Assembly: GCA_951217055.1 (NCBI GenBank) | Contig: OX578276.1 | Coordinates: 138,939,582-139,003,581 of the forward strand | DNA length: 64,000 bases | Source of the DNA: Gerris lacustris | Taxonomy: Eukaryota > Arthropoda > Insecta > Hemiptera > Gerridae | Direction: 5' to 3' | Part shown: positions 57,696 through 64,000 of the stretch, one piece after another | Layout of the letters: each line of letters opens with the position of its first letter | How positions within the stretch are numbered: position 1 is the stretch's first letter | Made by a program: the position numbers and the translations under genes | Notes under the pieces: generated by a model | The model's input: only the letters and a program-made list of their open reading frames with translations | Database searches by the model: none | What the model was told of the DNA's origin: nothing

Positions 57696-58499
57696 ATGCA
57701 CGAGCAGGCCTTTAAGAAAGTTAAGGATTTATTAACTTCTCCGCCAATTTTAGGTCATTACAATCCAAATTTGAAAACTAAAGTCAGTGCAGACAGTTCT
57801 TCATATGGGCTAGGAGCAATATTGGAGCAGGAGAACAAAGACGGAACATGGACACCACTTTGTTATGCTTGCCCCTTAACAAAGGCGGAAAGTAAGTGGG
57901 AGCAAATAGAAAAAGAAGCCCTCGCGTTAACCTGGGCATGTACTCACTTCGATTTATACGTATACGGATTGAAAGTGATGTTAAACACGGACCACAGACC
58001 ACTGGTAAGTATACTTAAGTCTAAACCACTAAGTGAACTAACACCGAGACTCCAGAGAATACGTATGGTTCTGATGCGATATGACTACGAAATTGAGTAT
58101 GTCCCAAGAAAAGAATTAACAGTACCACACGCTTTATCTCGGGCCCCCGAAGAAGGAAAGGAAAATACAAGTGTTGAACAGAAGTTTCAACAATTTGTTA
58201 AGGTTATCCAGGAAAATTGTCCAGTATCAGATGAGAGGTTAAAAGATATCCGAGAAGCTCAGGGGAAATGCGAAGACTGTATGTTGCTGCGAAGATGTGT
58301 AATGGAAGGATGGCCCTCAAGCACCCATATTCAAAAACATTTAGAAGGGTTCTACATACATAGAAATGAAATATCCATTGTGGACGGCGTGCTGGTAAAA
58401 GGAGAAACAATATTAATCCCAAGATTACTAAGGGGAAACATACTCAAAACGCTGCACGAGGGACATCTTGGAGGGACTAAGTGCCAGAGAAAAGCTTGA
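57696..58499 (+). pseudogene. Ty3/gypsy RNase H and integrase zinc-binding part
   Basis: FKKVKDLLTSPPIL leads into RNase H with KVSADSSSYGLGA (Asp), KEALALTWACTHF (Glu) and NTDHRPL (Asp), ending near PHALSRAP at residue about 150. After a linker, LHEGHLGGTKCQRKA is the His-His side of the integrase zinc finger, cut by a stop at 58497. It is 5' separated from the preceding frame by a stop and shift. RNase H residues look intact; the element is dead. Confidence 0.8.
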
Positions 58500-58585
58500 T
58501 ATACGGTTTGTTGGCCAGGAATCAGCACGGATATTAAGCATTAAATTCAGGATTGTAGGAGTGTATTCAGGATAGAAACAATTCA

Positions 58586-59340
58586 GTGGAACCGCTGATA
58601 TCCTCGGAATTGCCAGTGGGACCATGTCATAAAGTTGCTGCCGATATTTTCACCCTTGAGAAGAAAAACTACCTAGTAGTGCAGGATTATTATTCTAGGT
58701 TCCCTGAGATGGTTTCATTGGACAGAATGTCGTCGGCACACATTGTTATAAAGATAAAGGGAATTTTTGCAAGATTTGGGAATCCTTATATATTTAGGTG
58801 ACCAAGAGACACCATTTGCGAGTCGCGAGTTTAGTGACTTTGCAATGAGCTATGGATTTAAAGTGGTGTTTAGTAGTCCTAAATATCCTAAGAGCAACGA
58901 CGGGTTGGCGGATAGCGGAGTCAAGTCTATGAAGAGAATTTTGAAAAAAAAATTAAGGAGGAAGACATCTTTATGGGACTGCTAAATTACAGAAGCACTC
59001 CCTTGGAATCGGGGTACAGTCCGGCTGAACTTCTTTTTGGGCGGAAATTACGTACTCGAGTACCAATACTGCCTGAAAAACTAAAACCGTAGTGGCCAGA
59101 ACATAGGCAAGTGGCAAGCAGGGATATGGAACTAAAACATAGGCAGAAATTTTCCTGTAATTACGACAGAAGGCAAGCAGCGAGGAACTGAAGAGAACTG
59201 CAGGAAGGAGAAGTGGTGAGGGATAGAAGAGAAAATGGGAAGGTAGAGAGAAGAGCCGAGCAGCCCAGGTCATATTGGGTGAGGACTGATTCTACAGGAC
59301 TTCTGAAAAGGAACCGGTACCATCTTATACAGACCAACAA
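58586..59340 (+). pseudogene. Ty3/gypsy integrase core and C-terminus, broken
   Basis: VAADIF (first Asp) and VVQDYYSRFPEM lie in one frame to 58799; GDQETPFASREF (second Asp) and NDGLADSGVKSMKRI in another from about 58797. The usual SNGLAE third acid reads LAD here with an extra residue, so the DDE triad is altered. YRSTPLESGYSPAELLFGRKLRT follows in a third frame, then stops. Frameshifts at about 58797 and 58985. Confidence 0.8.
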
Positions 59341-59362
59341 CCCTCAATGAGAGAAAGGGAGA

Positions 59363-59462
59363 TGTATTATATGTCAAATAATGTTTGTTTTGTGTTGTCA
59401 TTTTGATGTAATGTCACAGTTAAATAAATATAGTTTGTAAAATAAAGCCTACTTAGTTAGCA
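59363..59462 (+). repeat. Probable start of the gypsy 3' LTR
   Basis: The purine tract GAGAAAGGGAGA (59351-59362) is followed by TGTATTATATG, the expected PPT-LTR junction. AATAAA occurs at 59423 and 59441. The 3' limit is a guess (..TTAGCA); no 5' LTR is found to compare. Confidence 0.5.
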
Positions 59463-59938
59463 TGGCTTCATACATGAAGTGCGCCTTACTTGTTTATAAT
59501 TAAAAGTGTATTTTTATAATTAGATTTAAATAAATATTTTATAATATAATATAAATATATAACATGAATTTTACAATTTAAATGTGTCTTTCATAAAGAA
59601 TTAATAAAATAGGTTCTTTTTAAAAGAACAATGTTTTGTATTAATTCTTTCATTATTTTAATTAATTCGAATTAAAATTAATGATTAATTGAATTATCTT
59701 ACTGAGTATTCATGCTATTCCTTTCATGAATAAAATTGTGCAATAATATACATTATAGATAATTATCTAAAGGTAAAATAGTCAATTTTAATCAACTATG
59801 GAACAGTCTTAAGCCAAGTCCATACTCTAACAGAATGAGAAGGTAGTAGTTTATTTACACTGATAACGAATAAACTCAGGTTTTATCTCTGACTTGAATT
59901 ACATTAATTCAATGTACTGACACTATCATCCATATATA
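59463..59938. other. AT-rich DNA, nothing recognised
   Basis: May include the rest of the LTR. No gene seen. Confidence 0.4.
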
Positions 59939-60335
59939 AATAGTCTTCCAATTAGTGTGGCAGCTTTCTCGCATCCTGTCACGTACATTATTGATGTTAT
60001 GCTTTTCCAACCCATTATTGTCTAATTTATTTAATTGTTTCGCCATTTTTTACACGAATAAAGTATTAATTGAGCAACATTAAATATGCGCAGGTGGTCG
60101 AAACTAAGCTAAGGATATCTGAGGGCTGCTTTCGGTAAACCATTTTTTTTTTTTTTTTAAATAATTCAGATGTTTTATAGATATAGGAAGAGAAACAAAT
60201 GGGTATCCGGTTGAAACTTACACAACACAGTCTGGTTTCTATCTTTGAACATTTTTAAAATATGAGACATAAATAATGTTCTTTCTTCAGAACGATTGCA
60301 TAGTTTCCATTACCTTTGGTAAGCTCTAAAGCAAA
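59939..60335 (+). repeat. Dispersed family B, copy 4 (internally deleted)
   Basis: ATAGTCTTCCAATTAGTGTGG start, partial core, and the family end CTTCAGAACGATTGC, CATTACCTTTGGTAAGCTC. Confidence 0.8.
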
Positions 60336-60532
60336 ATTACTTCAAGTTTAAATTATTTAGTCATTCTAGAGTTATTTATAATTTCTTCAAAAGGTTTGGA
60401 CTGGACTTGATAACCCTTATTTTCTGTCTACTGTCCCTTCTTAAGGATCCAATTATGAAAAATCGCATAAAAATGAGAGCTTGAAAAAATAGAAAGCTTT
60501 TTCCGATATATTCACTTTTGAGAACGATAAAG

Positions 60533-61045
60533 TTTTATGTCTCCGATTTTAAAAATTCCAAGACAGAAATCCGTTTCAGGCATCAGGGAACATTTTTGGT
60601 TCCGTGTCTGTCTGTCGGTCTGTGTGTCCGCGAATCGTGAAACGTGCGACGATAACTTGAGTAAATGTCGACCGATTTTGATGAAATTTGGTAGACATGT
60701 TTATTTTATCAATGCCCAGGACGAGTTCGTTGGACAACGTTATTCGTTCAAGCGTTCACGCGCTACGCTCCCGTAAACATGCACGACAAATATAAAATTG
60801 TAATTTTCAAAAAAAAAAAAAATCAAACTTCATCTATTCAATGAGTCAAACATTTTTTTTTTAAGTACAATTTTTTAGTAAAACCAACAGCGGCACCGCT
60901 ATGAAGTGTTAAAGATCGCCAAAAACTATTAATAGTTTTTACACAATAAACAATAAAGTAATATAACGCGAATGTTAATATAACAATAAAGTACATGATA
61001 GGATACGAGGAAGCTATGTGCCACACTAATTGGCAGTCTATTTTT
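60533..61045 (-). repeat. Chimeric repeat: family B ends with a family A core
   Basis: On the minus strand it starts ATAGACTGCCAATTAGTGTGG (61045) and ends with TCTGTCTTGGAATTTTT (B). Between 60960 and 60640 the sequence is family A: GCGATCTTTAACAC, GTTTTACTAAAAAAT and TTTACTCAAGTTATCGTC. A (A)n run interrupts it. Non-coding. Confidence 0.7.
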
Positions 61046-61918
61046 TATGTACTGCTCACTTAATAACAGATAAAATGTTAACAATTCATCTGTACAGCAT
61101 AATTGTTAATGATAGAAATAGTAATAGAGAGAGGCCATTCGCATGCTAAGGTAAGTTTTAACTTTCACTCTTGCTGTATTCCAATGTAGGTATTTAATTT
61201 TTACTAGTTATATGGATTGCATAATCATATACATTTCATTTCTTTGTTTAGGCTCTTTCAATAGATTTAGTTCAAAAATATGAATAATAACATTCGAATT
61301 TTCTTCTTTAAATTAGAGAATTGATGTATTGTGTCTATAATAAAATAGCATGTTAAAATGTATATAGGAAAAGCACAAAATTTAATTGTTATTCTACATA
61401 TTTTTGCCAAAGGTTCAAAACATCAAGGCACGACCAAAAATGTTTTTTATCAGAACGATCATATAGCTATCGTTACCTTCGGTAAGCTTGGAAGTAAAAC
61501 TATTATATAATTTAATAAAATTTTACAATTGATAAAAACAAAACCATAAACACACTCACATACTTACTTTATATAAAAAATAGGAATAAAAATTACATCT
61601 TAATAATCAGAGACAAATAAGTATACCATTTACAACATAGAAGCAATTGTTTGTTATCATTCTACAAAAAGTATCTAGTAAATTAAAACAATTCATTAAT
61701 TTAATAATTAAAAAATAAATTATAATAGTGATATTTATTGAAGAATCCCGAACTATAACCCTCTAGAAAGTCAGGTTATAATCAGATAGTTGTATAATTA
61801 AGTAACTATAACTGGAGGAGATGTAATTAATAATAATTACAATTTTGTGTCAAGTTTAAGTGACTTAAAAATTACAGCATACAATTTTTGTTTTAATCCC
61901 TTGTGTTCGGTCAAAAGA
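61046..61918. other. AT-rich DNA with a family B end
   Basis: GAACGATCATATAGCTATCG then TTACCTTCGGTAAGCTTGG (61452-61500) is a family B end. No gene seen. Confidence 0.5.
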
Positions 61919-62439
61919 TCATGTTTTGGGGACATTTGGATGAAGGGCTGCTTTTAACAGCTTCCTTTTAGAATTGTTATTTATTGTTTTAGTAATTTTA
62001 TAATCTGGAATGTGATTTTCCTCCAAAGCATGCGTAGCTAAGGCAGTTTTTTTGTCGTTACTCCTGACTTCATTCTTAAGCCGGGTTCCCACGGGGAGTG
62101 AAGACTCTACAGTGCCACGCTAGAGTAAAGACTCTTGTGACCCACGCCTGTAGGGGGAAGAAGAGTGAAACTAGCGGAGAACAGTGGAGAGTTCACACAG
62201 GGTAGTGCTCACGCTTCTCAGTTTATCCCAGGGAGCCAACCATGAACGAGCTTCTCGTAGAAAAGCGAGCTTCTCTAAAATCTCCATATTTATAATTTGA
62301 ACAGCTCGAATCATTTAAAACTGATTCACTGGAATACAACTTTAGAAACTTCATAGTTTCACCTTCTTGCAATTTAAGAATACGAGCCGACGCCGAAGGC
62401 TCAGACATAGTTACCTACTACCTTTTAAAACAACTTGAA

Positions 62440-62575
62440 GAATATAGTATAATATCACGCAAACTAACAAGAAATATAATATAGTCTAAATATAGTATAA
62501 TATCACGCAAACTAACATGAAATATAATATAGTCTAAATATAGTATAATATCACGCAAACTAACATGAAATATAA
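62440..62575. repeat. 48-bp tandem repeat, about 3 units
   Basis: AATATAGTATAATATCACGC + AAACTAACATGAAATATAATATAGTCTA, three nearly identical units, continuing as TATAATATAG-type repeat at 62833-62990 beyond the nested MITE. Confidence 0.9.
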
Positions 62576-62579
62576 TATT

Positions 62580-62832
62580 GATGGTGTTGCGCCAAAAGGG
62601 CCAATCTGAAAAAATCCACAAGGGCCAATCTGCAACTAATATCACGTTTGTTTTTTATTTATAATTAATAAAATAAATTTGGTTAATTTGACTTATTAAT
62701 TAGGTATCCAAGTATATTTTAAATGAATAAAAATATAAATAAGGCATTCAAATATCAATTTTTCATTATAGCTTTTTAAGTTTTAGAATTCAAATATAAA
62801 ATGCAGATTGGCCCTTTTGGCGCAACACCATC
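62580..62832. mobile_element. Nested 253-bp MITE with perfect 29-bp terminal repeats
   Basis: GATGGTGTTGCGCCAAAAGG + GCCAATCTG at 62580-62608 is exactly complementary to 62804-62832. A partial extra AAGGGCCAATCTG lies at 62622. It interrupts the TATAATA repeat of the surrounding MITE. Confidence 0.9.
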
Positions 62833-63333
62833 GAATATAGTATAATATATAATATAGTAATATAGTACATATAGCATAATATAGTATAATAATATAGTGT
62901 ATAATATAGTATAAAAATAAAGTATAATATATAAAATTAAAATAGTATATAATATAGTATAATACATAATATGTAATAATAAAACAAGCAAAGGTTAAAG
63001 GTTTTAGCCGCGGGTGGAGGAGAGATAAAAAAACAAAGTGTTGCCTCTATGAAACGGCTGGGGACAGGAGTATTCACTCCTGAAAATTAAACAGGTTTGA
63101 TTTGGAGAGTGAGCGGTAGTGAACTATCCTCACTCCCGGTGACGTCAGAGGAGAGTTCACTGCGACGCGTTCAGACGGGGCGAGTCCACTCTACAGTGAG
63201 CCACTCTAGAGTCTTCACTCCCCGTGGGAACCCGGCTTTATGGTGTTTCATTCTATTCTTAAATGTTTGGCGAGATTCACCAATATATTTTTTACAGGGT
63301 ACTAATATATAAATACCATTTCTTCTTCCTTAG

Positions 63334-64000
63334 GTTTTATTAAATTTTAATTTACGAATATCTATGTATTTTAATTGTTGGCTTTAATCCAAACTTGATA
63401 TCTGTGCATCAAATTTCATAAAGATATTTGTAACTTTTTATGTTAGTCGTTTTATGTAAGTGTAAGATATAATTGTAAATTATATTTGAATTTTCAGCAT
63501 ACTTCTCTCTACATTGAGTGTATAAAAAATAATTGGTTTCAGAACGGCATTCGTTATTTTCGGTAAGCTCGAAAGCAAAAATAATGGCAGAAAGATAAAT
63601 TGATAGCAAATTCATTTTTGTTCACAGGGTGTCCCCTTTCATTTAATCCCCACATGACAAAATAATTCAGCTACACTGAAACAAATCATCATCATGTTAT
63701 GGGAAACAGTTCATAGTAATTTTTACTTTAAATGTGTTTTTTTATATTAAATGTGTACATTACTTTATCGTATATATTTATCATTTACTTACAAATAAAT
63801 TACGTATTCGTGTATTTGATAAAGCACGAGAATGTGTAGCACATAAAATTATAATATATAATTAATATTGCCCCATTAATTTGTAAAGATTTGTAATAAA
63901 GTAATATTTAACTTTTTTTATATTTCAGAAAACTGAGACGAAATATTATTTAAATAAATACAAGAAGAGACAAATAACAAAAAACGTGTAAGGGTTATTT
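63334..64000. other. AT-rich DNA with a family B end
   Basis: GGTTTCAGAACGGCATTCG then TTTTCGGTAAGCTCGAAAGC at 63534-63575 is a family B end. Otherwise nothing is recognised. Confidence 0.5.

Larger units (their letters stand above)
62080..63236. mobile_element. TTAA-type MITE with GCCGGGTTCCCACGGGG ends
   Basis: Terminal inverted repeats of about 29 bp start GCCGGGTTCCCACGGGG and continue to GAAGACTCT. Flanks are TTAA (62076-62079) and TTTA (63237-63240), probably a TTAA duplication with one change. Inside lie CTCTACAGTG-type words near both ends, a second MITE and TATAATA repeats. Non-coding. Confidence 0.8.
61919..63333 (-). pseudogene. Second Penelope-like GIY-YIG endonuclease, split by a MITE
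   Basis: Minus strand 63333-63241 reads GIYILVPCKKYIGESRQTF and continues NRMKHH (GIY, YIG and Arg motifs). Minus strand 62075-61919 reads NDKKTALATHALEENHIPDY, then KITKTINNNSKRKLLKAAL, the C-terminal part of Penelope endonucleases. The 1157-bp MITE at 62080-63236 separates them. This is a different Penelope family from 35-2689, judging by sequence. The reverse transcriptase part is not found upstream. Confidence 0.75.

Noticed and set aside
57784..58422. Minus-strand frames across the gypsy element
   Set aside because: Antisense shadows of RNase H and the linker.
62776..62991. Tyr/Ile/Leu-rich minus-strand frame
   Set aside because: Encoded by TATAATA repeat and the nested MITE end.

Overview
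The window looks like intergenic or intronic DNA from an AT-rich arthropod genome, most likely an insect. The reasons are the transposon mix (Penelope-like, Jockey, RTE-like and I-group LINEs, Ty3/gypsy, copia, PIF/Harbinger, Helitron and TTAA-type elements) and a copia primer-binding site that matches the 3' end of animal initiator tRNA-Met. I cannot name a species. I found no complete host gene, rRNA, tRNA or CRISPR array. One weak host-gene candidate is a split small secreted, proline-rich peptide (exons at 22092-22168 and 25636-25882).

Layout. 1-2.7 kb: two nearly identical Penelope-like copies, head to head, forming a large inverted repeat. 3.35-5.72 kb: a 5'-truncated I-group LINE with an unbroken reverse transcriptase plus RNase H ORF, ending in another Penelope piece. 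7.7-9.2 kb: a broken RTE-like LINE on the minus strand with a short palindrome at or near each end. 9.3-10.6 kb: a foldback built from two inverted copies of dispersed family B. 12.1-13.1 kb: a GC-rich TTAA MITE and a 27-bp minisatellite. 14.5-20 kb: Penelope ends, AT repeats and family A/B copies. 22-26.5 kb: candidate peptide exons, family A and B copies, and a piggyBac-like MITE. 28.4-31.1 kb: a Harbinger element with TTA target duplications carrying a nested foldback. 31-47 kb: family D elements, family A/B copies, Penelope ends, mariner-like scraps and a copia deletion derivative. 48.6-52.7 kb: interleaved inverted repeats, a Helitron, and a Jockey LINE with a 49-bp expansion inside its reverse transcriptase. 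53-64 kb: more A/B copies, a decayed Ty3/gypsy element with a gag-pol deletion fusion, and a Penelope endonuclease split by a 1.16-kb MITE that holds a second MITE.

The genes do not form a pathway. Autonomous elements (Penelope, LINEs, gypsy, copia, Harbinger) are mostly dead. Most of the rest is non-autonomous dispersed families, which I call A (near-palindromic GGAACGAAGTTCC ends), B (starts ATAGACTGCCAATT, ends in a TTACC-TTC-GGTAA hairpin) and D (AGGGTCCGTAGGC ends). The most notable recurring signal is a hammerhead-like hairpin, CTGANGA-N-stem-loop-GAAA, in ends of at least five sequence-unrelated Penelope-type families.
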